From Sapria himalayana (lineage: Eukaryota; Streptophyta; Magnoliopsida; Malpighiales; Rafflesiaceae): 64,000 nucleotides of DNA. Under the pieces are notes generated by a model. That model was not told where the DNA came from and made no database searches. It saw nothing but the letters and a program-made list of their open reading frames with translations. This document shows positions 49,057 through 60,455 of this stretch, in pieces (within the stretch, counting starts at the first letter, position 1; the number at the start of each line of letters is the position of its first letter). The translations under genes were made by a program, and so were the position numbers. Where the stretch lies: the NCBI GenBank assembly GCA_029783825.1, contig JAREIK010002450.1, positions 3,279,022-3,343,021 of the forward strand, written 5' to 3'.

Positions 49057-52000
49057 GGTATAATAATTCTCTTGCTTTTTTATTTTTTTTTTTTAAATTC
49101 TCTTGTTTTTGTTGCTTGCATCTTTTGTTTTTTTCTTTTGTTTTTTCTTTTTTTTTTTATTTTTTTTCTTTTTTTTACTTTTTTTTTCTTTTTTTTTTAT
49201 TTTTTTTCTTTTTTTTTCTATTTTTTTTCTTTTTTTTTTCTTTTTTTTTTCTCTTGTTTTTAGCTATGATGGTTGCTCCGTTAGCTAACCTGCCATTTAA
49301 GTAATACTGAAACTTGCATAATCTTGTTCGCCCACCCCTATATAGTCTTTGCAACCAACGTCCAACAGTGCCCTTTAAATCGTCATGGTTCTGGTCCTGT
49401 TGAGATGTCCATTTTATGTCCCACATTTTAAGTGTAGACTTATGTTGGTTTACATGAATAATATCTAAAAGCAACTGTTAGGTGATATTTTGTCAAAGCA
49501 GCTTGCCTGGTAATGGGATTTTGATATTTTGGCATAAATTTATGCATGTTTGCTAATAGCAAGTTGCTCGTGGCTGTGTATCACTTTAAAATTCCTAGAA
49601 ATTTCTTTTATTTAATCTTGCTGGGTCATGTATTCGCCAGAAATACTCTTTGTCTGTGTGCAGCAGGGGTTTTTAACTTATTTTTAATATTCTACAATGA
49701 TCAGTGTTCTGGCTACGTTGAGCTGCATACATTATTTTTAATCTAATCAGCTAGTTCTTTGTTATCTTATCTCTTATAGGAATTATTGTAATTTTCTTAC
49801 TTTTTTTTATCAACTTTATCCGTTCGTACTCTTATTATGTCTACCATGTGATCCTAATGTATGTATGTTAAATTTATCTTTTCTGTATGTTATTTTTTAA
49901 TCGCCAATGTCCGCTCATAAAACATAGTTTATATATTATAGTTATTTTATAGATTTTTTTTTTCTAATTTGTTCAGTGTATCACAAAGAATATCTAAGCA
50001 AGTTTTTTTTATTCTAAATCATATGATTTAGGCACATGTATTTCTTATTATCCAACAATTTTTATTTATTATTTGATTATCGAAATAGTGTCTTTAGTAG
50101 GCATACATAAGTGGCACAATTTAAAATTGATTCTCTGAAATTTATTTTTCATTTTTTTCTATCGGTGTTATTTTTTTTTCAAGTCTTAAAAATGTGGCTA
50201 ATAGGTGTGTTTATTTATTATGTTCATGAATATTTTGTTTATTCTTATAAATGTGAATTATAACATTTTAGATTTATTTATTTATTATTTTTGTCATCGT
50301 GATTTATGAAACAAATTTGTCATCTCTATCATGTATTTCCAAAATTTAAGTCTGAACTTTAATATGGATAAAATGAGTAATGTCCTAGTTGTGTTGATTT
50401 TACTTTTTTTTGCCCCTTTTTAATTGTAAATCTATGAATTTGTTTATAAACATAATGTAAATTTATAAAAATCATTTTTTATCGTATCTATTTTGTAATG
50501 TCATACAGTTTATCATGACTTAAATTTTAAAAACATCAATATATGTGTTTATTAGATATGTGCGTCAATATAAATATACCAAGCACACCCTATTGTATAT
50601 ATAAATATGCATGTGTGCACTTCTGTACATACGTGTGTTCATATATATGTTCTTATATATTGATGTGCTTGTGTGTGAAACTTTTGATTTTAAAAATTTT
50701 ATTAAAATATTATATCGTATAACGTTCACTATTTATTAAATATTGTAAATTGTGTACGTTAAAAACAAATACATATATATATGTATGTGTGTAAAGCATA
50801 TTAGTGGGTAATGTATGTTAAAATTTGTTAAAAAAGAAAAAAATATATAAAATATTAGTGGTAATTTGTTTCATGATTTTAATTGAAAATAAATTTTATT
50901 AATTAAATATGTGAGCTTATATTTTATGTAAGTAATTATCTTATAAACATTTTTATTAAAAGTAGTATTCATGAAACTCATATATAAAGTATAAACAAAT
51001 GAGTTTGGTTCATTTGCAAATAATAAATTTTGTTTTTACAATTATGTTGAGAATGAAAATGTAATTTATGTAAATATATAACCTTAATTTGAATGTGTAA
51101 GTAATATCTTCTAAACTTTTATGTTCAAAAAATGCAATGTAGTGCATATAATGAATGTAAGCATTTGTTTTTTTACAAATAATTAACTTTTTTTTTTATT
51201 TGTGTTCAAAATAATTAGATGAAATAAATAGACGATCATATAAATATAAGTTTGTTTTTTGTATGTAATTAATGTTTTTAATTCTCCAAAATAAATAAAT
51301 GATCATATAAATATATGAGTTTAGTTTTTTATTTGTGTTCAGAATAAATAGATGACCGTGTAATTTTTGTAATTAATAAATTTATCTTAAACATTTATTA
51401 TTTATAATAAATATCATGTATTGCATATAAATATATGAGGTGCAAATTTTTTTTTTGTAAATAAAGTTTTTTATAATATTTATCTTTCTAAAATCAAGCT
51501 AAATCACATACATTATTTAGCAATATTTTTTTAAAGAAATAAATATTTATTACACTATTGTTAGTATTTGTTTCAAAAATTAGAACATGTATTTTGACCA
51601 ATTAAAATTTTATACAAATCAAAAATTTCAATTTCATAATATCTAAATGAAATTTTTAAAATTGACCCTTGTAAGTACATGCACGCATGATGCATCATTA
51701 TATACAAATGTATCATTTACACACACACACACACACAATTTCAAAAACACAAAATTTCAAAAACACAAAATTTAAAGATGAATAAATGATAATGACGTAA
51801 ATAATATCTAACAAAAATATAAATCCCAAACATGGATACTTGATAATAATTAAAATAAAATCAAATAAAAACATATTAACCAAACATAAATGGCGAATGA
51901 ATTTAACTTCATGCTCATTTCATCACAAATTTAACTTATGACTCACAAGTGAGCCAAATGTGATATTCTGATGAAGAATAATAGAGTTGGCACAAACATC

Positions 52001-52849
52001 CTTTAATCCAATCGACTCTTCATTATTCTTGATCAAATCTTGAATTTCATGAATAAAACAAAATATATTAACAACAATTTCCTCTCAACTTACAAAAGGA
52101 GTCTACAATTTTAATAAAATCTATGTTGGCCATGTAAATTATAAATTAATAAAAATGAATAATAGTTCTTTTACAATTTTTGACTTTAGTAAAAATTATT
52201 ATTTATTACTTTTATGAATCTATAAACTTTGCATCGAAAAATGACAATAAATTTATATTACAATTTATCACTTTCAGACATCAATAAACTCTACATACAC
52301 AAACTACTCTAAATTTGTAATACAAATTATAAAAAAAATTTCTATGATCAACATCTCAATAGGTATTCCATCAAACTATTATCAAATAGTAGACCAAAGA
52401 CTATATTATATATCTTTTTATACAAAATACTTAAAGAATACTTAATATACATATCTGTAAATACATATGCGTAGATGCATGTATACACTTTTGCCAAAAT
52501 ATGTGGACTATAAGTGATTTTCATTCATATTCAATATTGTCAAAATATAGTATTATAGATTATCCTTATTGTATTGAGGAGTCAAATGTATTTTCCTAGA
52601 GCAAAAAAAGGAAAGACTTCTTGATTTAATAATCAACCTCCATAAGTTCTTACATATGTAACATCTATTTCAAATATATATTGATGTATTTAGTAAAAAC
52701 TATATAATTATAAAAGGTGCACCAACTTCGAGGTTAGGTACTAAAATATTAGATGTAATTAAAAATATTTGTTCAAAATTAAGCACAACTTAGATATAAT
52801 GTACATTGAGAATAATTTTTTTGATAGTTTTATTAATACTATCATGAAT
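49057..52849. other. ORP 3' flank and AT-rich intergenic DNA
   Basis: The ORP 3' UTR must begin at 49057. A (T)n/(TTTC)n tract covers 49075-49260. The sequence to about 49800 is less AT-biased and may be UTR. From 49800 to 52849 I see only AT-rich DNA, with (CA)n at 51720-51737. No canonical polyadenylation site could be assigned. Confidence 0.6.
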
Positions 52850-53345
52850 GTGGGAGGAAAAATAAAAGAAAATGTGAAATCAAGAGAGAATTTTTAAAGA
52901 GTTATGTTCACATCCAAGATTACATGGGGACAATACAACAAATAAATTCTTTAAAACTTATTATAGTCATGACAATGATGCAAATGAATTATGGAGCTCA
53001 TCTTCCCTGACGGATATGCATCAAACATGAGAGGTGTGTTGATATGAAGAAACATAAATTATTTGGGATGAAAAGAAAAGTCATGACTGTCTTGTGTTCA
53101 TATAAAGGCTAAATAGAATGCCATGAATTACTTTTAAAAAAAATTTGGGAAGCATTTATTGAAATAAGCATTTTTTAAGAATATCACTTGTAATATCATA
53201 ACAAATGAAGAAATGGAATAATTATAAAATAATATCTTTATAATTATATGCAGACTTAAGCATATTTTTCCTTTTAGCTTCTTCGACTTCAAGGAATATT
53301 TTTCAGTCTACTTGTCTTATGAATCCATGATAGCAGACTTTTGTA
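52850..53345 (+). pseudogene. CACTA (En/Spm) transposase relic
   Basis: The translation with frame changes gives SSLPDGYASNMRGVLI, KKHKLFGMKRKVMTVLCS, IECHELLLKKIWEAFIEISI and finally FPFSFFDFKEYFSVYLSYES. This is the order 'LPDGYASNxxxCVDxxxxKLxGxKSHDCHVxxQ...ELLPxxVWxAxxELxxFFKxL...FPPxFFDxMxHLxVHLxxEA' of the plant En/Spm TnpD C-terminal region. Stops and frameshifts show it is dead. CACTA ends were not found. Confidence 0.72.
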
Positions 53346-53439
53346 ATAAATATATCCGATGAATATTTTCATTTGTTAATCTAAAAATTTAAATGTATCT
53401 GACGAATATTCATATTAATTATTTTGAGTGCACCTAAAA

Positions 53440-53720
53440 TTAATTATTTTAGGTGTGTTCTCAAAATTAATTATTTTGAGTACACACACACAGAATATAT
53501 ATATATATATGTGTATAGTTACACCCAACACACACCCACCCACATACACACCTTCACCCACACACCCACTCCCACACCCACAGACACATACATACATACA
53601 TGTATACATATATAATACATACATACATATGTGTGTGTGTGTGTGTGTGTGTGTGCGCGTATATGTTTATATATATAGTTTTACATATATAGGTTTATAT
53701 ATACATTTACATATATAGGT
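53440..53720. repeat. compound CA/TA/GT microsatellite cluster
   Basis: Contains ATTATTTT(A/G)(G)GTG direct repeats (53425-53490), a (TA)n run, a CACACCCAC-rich block (53520-53590), (CATA)n and (GT)n at 53630-53655, and TATATAGG-T repeats to 53720. Confidence 0.9.
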
Positions 53721-54229
53721 TTATACACACTCGTATGTATTTTCAAATTTGAAAATCATCTTTGAAATTGGAAATGTAATTTTGCAATTTGAAAAACACT
53801 TTTTTAAAAAACTTTAAAATTTGTTTTTTTTTTTTTAACACAAAGTGTGCCACATAATAAACTTCATCCGTTGCTAGATGTGTAATGGACGACACATTAT
53901 CATCCATTAACATGTACGCCCTGTATAACTTTATGAATCAAAAAAAAAAAAAAAAAAGATTCATGACACTAAATAAAAAATTATAATGAAATATGATGCC
54001 ATCAAATTAATGTATCAAAATGTCACATCTGACCAAACATAAACAAAAAAGTCTGGCCGTGTCAGTGGATGGAGTGCCGAAATAATGAAAGATGTCAGGC
54101 GTCGACAGAAGGGGAAAGAATGATAAAATACAAAAAAAAAAAGAATAGAACGATCAATACATGCCCAGCAAGGATTGTTCTTCGAGAGAAAAGGGCAAAG
54201 CAACTATGTGGAGGGTTGCAGAAGCACAA
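53721..54229. other. 3' flank / probable 3' UTR of the GT47 exon
   Basis: Non-coding. The part nearest the stop (54000-54229) is less AT-rich and is probably 3' UTR. An A-run occurs at 53940-53957. Confidence 0.5.
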
Positions 54230-54916
54230 CTAGGAGGCATCATTGATATGGTCGACCCTGCTAAACCAAATGGAGTGGAGAATCATGTGGAACAGATCAA
54301 ATCTGAGTGGCCTTGGGTTCCAAAGAAAGTGCTTTCGAACCATCTTTAGGTTATCTAACATGCTGAGGTACTTTCTCAACGGGATGGCCAACAAAATCTG
54401 CTTCAGCTTTGGAATGTCCTCCTCAACCACAACAACAGAGAAGACACTCCAATCCAAAAAATCACTGAAAGGAAGCACAAAATTATCCGCAATGATAACC
54501 GGAACGCACTCATAATATATGGCCTCAACAACCCGGGGGCTGTTCACTTCATACCCCATTGGGCATAGGCAGAATCTACTAGATTTCATGTGCTGCACAT
54601 AGCTCATCTTTCGGGATATCCTGCCAGGAAGAGGCCCGTAGATCCTCATGTCTTCTTCCTTGTTGTGCCAGTACCTGAGCAGCTTCGGGCGGACCCTACC
54701 ATGCATATTTCCTGCAAAGAAAGCGAGAATCGGACGCTGTGACACTCTCACCCCACCGCCCACATTTCGAAGTGGCCTTGTGGGCGTCCTTATGGCAGTT
54801 TCGGGAAGAGACACATCTTTTCCAGCAACAAAAATGCCTTCTGATACATCTGCATTGCACAGAGCTTTAATTGTGTTTCGCATCAGCTCTTCATGAAGAG
54901 TCAACGTGTAAGGGCC
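54230..54916 (-). CDS. GT47 exostosin-family glycosyltransferase, 3'-terminal exon
   Basis: The - strand exon starts after acceptor ttgcag (plus 54922-54917) and ends at a stop at 54230-54232; 228 residues in phase 0. Marks: GPYTLTLHEELMRNTIKALC, KDVSLPETAIRTP, RPILAFFAGNMHGRVRP, SRKMSYVQHMKSSRFCLCPM, GYEVNSPRVVEAIYYECVPV, then FLWNPRPLRFDLFHMILHSI. This is the C-terminal half of the plant exostosin-like GT47 domain, a Golgi type II membrane enzyme that adds sugars to wall polysaccharides; the substrate is unknown. The family is about 450-650 residues, so the N-terminal membrane anchor and first half are missing. Extending upstream through the acceptor gives non-family sequence. Earlier exons are not seen in 54917-64000, so the intron exceeds 9 kb or the gene is a 5'-truncated fragment. 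The intact frame argues for a live gene. It is convergent with the ORP gene. Confidence 0.9.
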   Translation of the reverse strand, partial: GPYTLTLHEELMRNTIKALCNADVSEGIFVAGKDVSLPETAIRTPTRPLRNVGGGVRVSQRPILAFFAGNMHGRVRPKLLRYWHNKEEDMRIYGPLPGRISRKMSYVQHMKSSRFCLCPMGYEVNSPRVVEAIYYECVPVIIADNFVLPFSDFLDWSVFSVVVVEEDIPKLKQILLAIPLRKYLSMLDNLKMVRKHFLWNPRPLRFDLFHMILHSIWFSRVDHINDAS

Positions 54917-55379
54917 CTGCAAATGGTGATTTCTGAGATATGACGACGCCAAAGCTAAAAGAAGGAACTGTGTTAACATTTAGAGTAATAATCAATGCCA
55001 ATTGCTGATGATTATGATGCTCTCCGGGATAATTTTCCCTTCTCTCCATTTTTTTTTCCTTGTGTGAATTAGCTTTTTAAAATTTGTACATTAGATTTCA
55101 AAATTCAAACTCAATATTTGTGTCTTGATTGATTTTTAAAATTTAGTGTGGCCAAGAGCATTAAAATGAGATGATTTTACCTCTCTTAGCATGCATGATT
55201 CGTTGTTGTGGCTGATAGGCAATGGCCCAAGGTTAACCATGTCAAGTTTACCTGATTTTCTATAATTTTTGTTACTTTCACATTTATCTTGAATTTTTAT
55301 TTTTTCTAGGTCATGATAGTCCATAAATCTTAAACTTCAAAATATCGAGTAAATAATAATGTTAGTCATACTTAATATC

Positions 55380-56920
55380 ATAAAGATGAAATTATTTAAT
55401 ACAATCAGTCAACCAGATAAGATTAGTAATAAGGATGTTTGATAATAATTCTATCTGTTAGAATCAGTATCATGCAGATCTATTTTCAGCTTGCATATCA
55501 TAAGATTTCTAAATCAATATGTAATAACAACATACGAAAATATTATAAGTTAAAAAAATAAATAATAACTAATAAATTTAAATAATATAAAAACATGATA
55601 TCTGTGATCTTCGATATCTAAATTAGTCGTAATAATGTATCTTTTGCATGCCTCACCACCTATTATTTTAATTCTAAATTGATACTAAATAAAAATATAT
55701 TAAGATTTTCAAAAAAATATTAACCTCATGATGGTCAAGCCATATATGAGTGCATGATAAAAATTTTTAAATAATATAATATTCAAAATAAAATATATAT
55801 AATATAATATTTGATAGAGAATCTAATAATGAATAGCCATTAACATATTTTAAGACCATTAGATATGAGGCATTAGGAAAAAATTTTCACGTTATATACA
55901 TATATCATATCATTAATCTAATAGTACAAGCAGGAATACATATTTTCTCTACTTTAGAAAAAATATGTAGCTCAATAAAATATCTTTGTACGACTAGTAG
56001 ACAATATAAAATTAGTAGTCGATGTTTATCTATGGGCCTAAAGAAAAAAAAAATTCTAAACAGATGTACGATACTATTGAAATTACGCATATCTGATGTT
56101 AGAGTTATATGATGAATAAGAACACGTGATATCCAACTAAGTCAATAATAAAATTAATGAACTTATTATTGATTTCAGAGATTGAGATATAAAAATTTTA
56201 TTTATAAAATTTTTAAATATTTTGTATGACAGGATGAACATGTGTTGGTCAGTATAGTACACCAATTGTATTGCACTTAGGTGCATATACAATATTAGTG
56301 ACATATTTAGAAAGTTTAGAGATTACTCAATATTTAGTAACATAGATGTTTAAATATAAACTAAATACTTAAAATACTAGTCCACCATTCCATCTATTTA
56401 ATATCTAACTGTCTGCATGGATCCTGAAGTTAAGATGGAAGAGGTAAAGAATATTTTAAATACATATTCTCATGCATAAACCAAGAACACTAACCTGAAA
56501 AGTTCATTCACAAAAAATTGACTGAATTATGTGCATACTTCAATACTAGGTATGTTAATAGTTGTAGCCAAACTCTAAGTACAAATATGAATACCATATT
56601 CAGAGAGGATGACTTGTCCATTCAGTTAGAAATGATAAAATGACAGGACAGACCATCAAATAAGAGCAATCTATCTTAGCACTTAGATATCGATTATTGT
56701 TCAATCTTATCACATAATAATAAGCAACTTAATATTTTATAATAGTGAACATCATGAGTCTGTTTATCCCATGCTTTCTAAGATGACACGAGATTTACTG
56801 TCTCCAATATCAAGCATAGCATTGGAGTTTAATTTTTCTATTACAATTATTATGATTTCGTATAAGAGATCGAGATCATGATCAAATATCATTGAGACAC
56901 TAGTATGCATGAAGAGTTAA
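55380..56920 (+). pseudogene. decayed hAT transposase, family 1 (host of later insertions)
   Basis: In reading order: IRKYYKLKK (about 55535), SRNNVSFACLTTYYFNSK (about 55630), ILNKNILRFSKK (about 55685), FHVIYIYHIINLIVQAGI (about 55885; the hAT 'RCxxHxxNLIVQDG' block) and YPMLSKMTRDLLSPISSIAL (about 56770; the hATC dimerisation motif). It is interrupted by many stops. The downstream tail of the element is split by the MITE at 57024 and the hAT at 58046 and appears to end at GACACCTCTA (60455). The 5' terminus was not found. Confidence 0.78.
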
Positions 56921-57015
56921 GAAGATTCTAGGTTGGATATCCAAGATCATTCTGGAAGTAAATAAGAGTAGAAGAACTGTTAACAAATGATGACTCGTGA
57001 GACTTTGAGGAGATT

Positions 57016-57577
57016 GAGCCAACGAGAGGTGTCAACCGAGCTGGGCTGGCTCGTCAGGCACGAGGTACAACACGATTCGGTCGTGCCTAGGCCAGCCCAG
57101 CACTAAAATTTCCCGTGGCCAGGCTCGTGTCATGCCCATCCACGGCACCAATCATGTCGTGCCGTGCCGAGGCCAACCATGTCTCATGCCATGCCTAGCC
57201 CGACACGATGCAGTGGCCCATTGGCATTGTACTTCGACACGAGCCAAGAACCCAACTTTTTTAAAAATTAGGGTTTCTGGAGCACCAATATCCTAACTTT
57301 TTTTTTGAAATTAGGGTTTCTGCTTGCCCAAAACCCTAATTTTTAAAAATAAGGGGTTCGACGCGCAGCGGCACGACGACGCGCAGTCGAACCCCTAATT
57401 TTTTTTTATATTATGGATTTGGCCCGACAGGGACGAACCCAGTAGATTCGTGCTACGGTCCCGTGCTGGGCTGACCTCCACATAACCGTGTCGTGTCTGG
57501 CCCGACACAAAAGCACAGTCAGGCCGGCTAAAAATAGGCCAAGCCGGCACGTCCGGTTTGACACCTCTAGAGCCAAC
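57016..57577. mobile_element. family 1 MITE with perfect 8-bp TSD (element 57024-57569)
   Basis: Left end GAGAGGTGTCAACCGAGC and right end CCGGTTTGACACCTCTA. GAGCCAAC is duplicated exactly at 57016-57023 and 57570-57577. Contains three 'AACCCTAATTTTT' type segments (57270-57410). Inserted just 3' of the hATC remnant. Confidence 0.9.
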
Positions 57578-58037
57578 CACTATTCTAACATCAGATACTT
57601 ACGTGATGATGATCAGTTACATACTTACACCGATTAGCATTAAGATTAAACTTTCATTACATATCTTTTCGCATGAATCATAATTATGATTGATAATTTT
57701 TATTAAGTTGTGAATTATAATGTTTTTTTGATTGAATTGAAAAATGATTGAATATTTTATATTTATAGATGTGTTTTTTTGATTATTAATATGTCATTTA
57801 TGATTTATGTTAATGAATTTATTTTTTATGATTTATGTAAAATAAATAAATAATATAATATTAAATTTTAAAATTTATATAAAAAATTAAAATCATTAAT
57901 TCACAACAGTTGAGAGTGAGTTGTGTCGGTCTCGGACTCTCAGTAGAGCGTGGATGGTGACTGGTCGACCTAGTCGGCTAGTCCTAAGCTCCTAGCTAGG
58001 CTATCATATTTGGGCCCAAACCAATCCAGCGCAGCAC

Positions 58038-60310
58038 GGCCAAGCTAGAGATGTCAACCGGGCCTGGCCGGCCAGATCCGACACGAGGCACAGCACAATT
58101 CGGCCGTGCCTGGGCCGGCCCGACACATGAATTTCCAGTGCCTGGGCCCGTGCCGAGACTAACCGGGTCTTATGCCGTGTTTGACCCGACATGGTTCGGT
58201 GGCTCGTGGCACAACCCACCGACACGGGACATGTCCCGCACCCCACCCCATCGTTCGTGCCATTCTATTCGGAATCCAGATAGAAAAAACATGCAGGCAC
58301 GGATTCGATTCCACTTCGAACTAACCCGTGGTCCTGCCCGACCCGAACCCCCCCCCCCCCCCCCAAACGATTAGAAAAATAAAAATTTGAATATCAACCA
58401 TAGGATTCTGCCTCTGACGGCTCGGAGGCAGAATCCGAGGGCCCTCATGATTCTGCCCCCTAAAATTCAATAAAAAATTAGCAAAACAAAAAAATAATTT
58501 TTTAAAAAAAAATTCATTAAACTATAAAATCTCCCCCATCTCTTTTATAACATTTATGTTTTTCATAATCATTTATTCTTAAATCTCACTCTCTCGAAAC
58601 TATTGCTCTTCTCTCTCTCGGGACTCGAGATTTCATCATTCGGCTCGACTTTTCGGGGCTCTAAACTCGGGTTTGAAAGTTTGAATTAGACTGTGATACA
58701 ACGTGCACGTGATCTACCTCACTACTTTACCGAGTATTTTAAATTTTTTTTGTTTACTTTCTCTCTCTCTCTAATCCAAAAATCTAAAATCTATCATCAT
58801 GGATCTACCTCCTGTTTAACAAAAATCCTAAAAAATAACTAATTCTAATAAAACATATTTAAATTTAGAAAATAAAAATCTAACACATAAGTCTGAGACT
58901 CCTGAAAATTTAGGTTTTTCCAATCGTCTCAAATCAAACATCTAAAAAATAAAAAATAATGATGACTTTTATAATTTAGACTCATTTTAATATAATAAAA
59001 CAAAAAAATATTGGGCATGAAAAAGAAAAAATAACACAGCACATATATTGTATGAGAAATTTAACTTGTAAAAGTTTGTTTGGGACTAGAAATCTTAAGA
59101 GGCATGCTGAATTATACACCAAAAAATATGGTACATTAGATCCTAGACAAACCCAACTTAGTACTACATTTTTTGAGACTGGATCCAGTTCAGTCTCAAA
59201 ATTTACTCCCTTCATATACCACATCGAGTAGGGTAGAAAAGTCATGGCCAAACTTATCACATCGATGGGTCTTTCAATCAGATTTTCGGTAGATTCAAGG
59301 ATTGTGCGCATCATGCAGACATATTTTTAGCCTGCTTATCGTAGGATTCCTAGGTTAACATCTAGGAATGACATACTAAAATTTTATAAGTTAAAAAAAT
59401 AAATAATAATTAATGAATTTATGATATATAATGGAGTGGTGTCCGTGACAACCGATTTCTGGACAAGTCACAATGAATCATCTTATGCATATCTCATCAA
59501 CCACTATGTAGATTCTAACTGGATAATGAATAAAAAAATTTTAGGATTCTCTGAAATTCTTCATCCTCATGATGTGCCGATTGATGATTGATGTGATTGT
59601 CGGTTTCCCCTGCCAGATGCCAGTTGTCAATGCCACGCCACAGCTATTTGTCATTGCCACTTGATTTTAATTTTTGATGTCTCATGGTCACAGACATAAT
59701 TTATAATTTGTGTTATTTATTCTTGCTTCTACTTTTTGATTTTGATGTTTTATTTGGTATTGATTGTATGCTTTTTTATTTACGTTACGTTGTATTTGCT
59801 TTGATTCGGTATTTATTAGCCAATTGAATATTTGTCATAATTGTTTGCTTTTGTTTTTATTACTTTGTAATTTTTTTTTACAATATTTTTTGTTTAATTT
59901 ATTTTTGAATTTAAATTTTTCATTTAAAACTCTATAATTTAATTCTAATAAATTATAATCTAAATTTATTAAAAATCAACAAAAAAAATTTAATTTTTAT
60001 TAATATTTTATATTCAATAATTTTTAACTTAGAAATTTAAAAATTTTAAACATTATCTATTTATAATATAATATATATTTTATATATAGTTTAATACAAT
60101 ACTTTAAATTTTTAAAAATATAAAATTTTTATTTTTTTAACCAGACCCATACTGGCCTGACCCGGCATGGTAATTTTACAGCCGGGCCAGCGGCTGTGCC
60201 AAGCCTGGCTTGAATAAACTGTGTTGTGCACGGCATGAAAGCATGCACGTGCTCAAATAAAACAGATCGGGCCAGCCCGGCACATCCCGTTTCACACCTC
60301 AAGGCCAGGC
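58038..60310 (+). mobile_element. hAT element with decayed transposase nested in an older copy (element 58046-60302)
   Basis: Left end TAGAGATGTCAACCGGGCC and right end CCCGTTTCACACCTCAA. Flanks GGCCAAGC (58038-58045) and GGCCAGGC (60303-60310) match at 7 of 8. The GC-rich 5' region ends in a C16 run (58350-58365) and a perfect 12-bp hairpin (58403-58436). Transposase remnant at 59050-59610; GC-rich 3' end from 60140. Confidence 0.75.
59050..59620 (+). pseudogene. hAT transposase N-terminal half, with few stops
   Basis: A single frame reads CKSLFGTRNLKRHAELYTKK (BED-finger histidine region), STTFFETGSSSVSKFTPF, a stop, VMAKLITSMGLSIRFSVDS, a stop after MQTYF, a stop after FYKLKK, then VVSVTTDFWTSHNESSYAYL, INHYVDSNWIMNKKILGF and ILHPHDVPID. 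Four in-frame stops but no frameshift over about 550 bp, making it the best-preserved copy of the family. The catalytic and dimerisation C-terminal half is deleted: GC-rich terminus follows after AT-rich filler. Confidence 0.8.
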
Positions 60311-60455
60311 ATGACCAGGCCAAATCTAGCCAGACTCGAGATGGTTGGGCCATGCTGGGCTGGCCATTGTCCAGTCATATCAAGCCGTGGCAGACACGGC
60401 ACGATAGCCCGACTGGGCCATCAAAAACTAGGCAAATACCCAATTGACACCTCTA

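Larger units (their letters stand above)
57905..60455 (+). mobile_element. tail of the 55380 hAT element, split by a nested hAT copy
   Basis: 57905-58045 (acagttgagagtgagttg...) is comparable to the reverse complement of 34860-34980 in the 34739-39577 element, i.e. the 3' subterminal region. After the nested element (58046-60302) the sequence resumes GGCCAGGCATGACCAGGCC and ends CCCAATTGACACCTCTA at 60455. This places the nested insertion within the older element's terminal repeat region. Confidence 0.55.

Noticed and set aside
49053..49304. F-rich open frames after the ORP stop
   Set aside because: They translate a (T)n/(TTTC)n tract in the ORP 3' region.
58982..59314. - strand open frame of 110 codons (…FLVYNSACLLRFLV…)
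   Set aside because: It is the antisense of the hAT transposase remnant at 59050-59620; its similarity to a + strand frame near 46055 only reflects another antisense copy.
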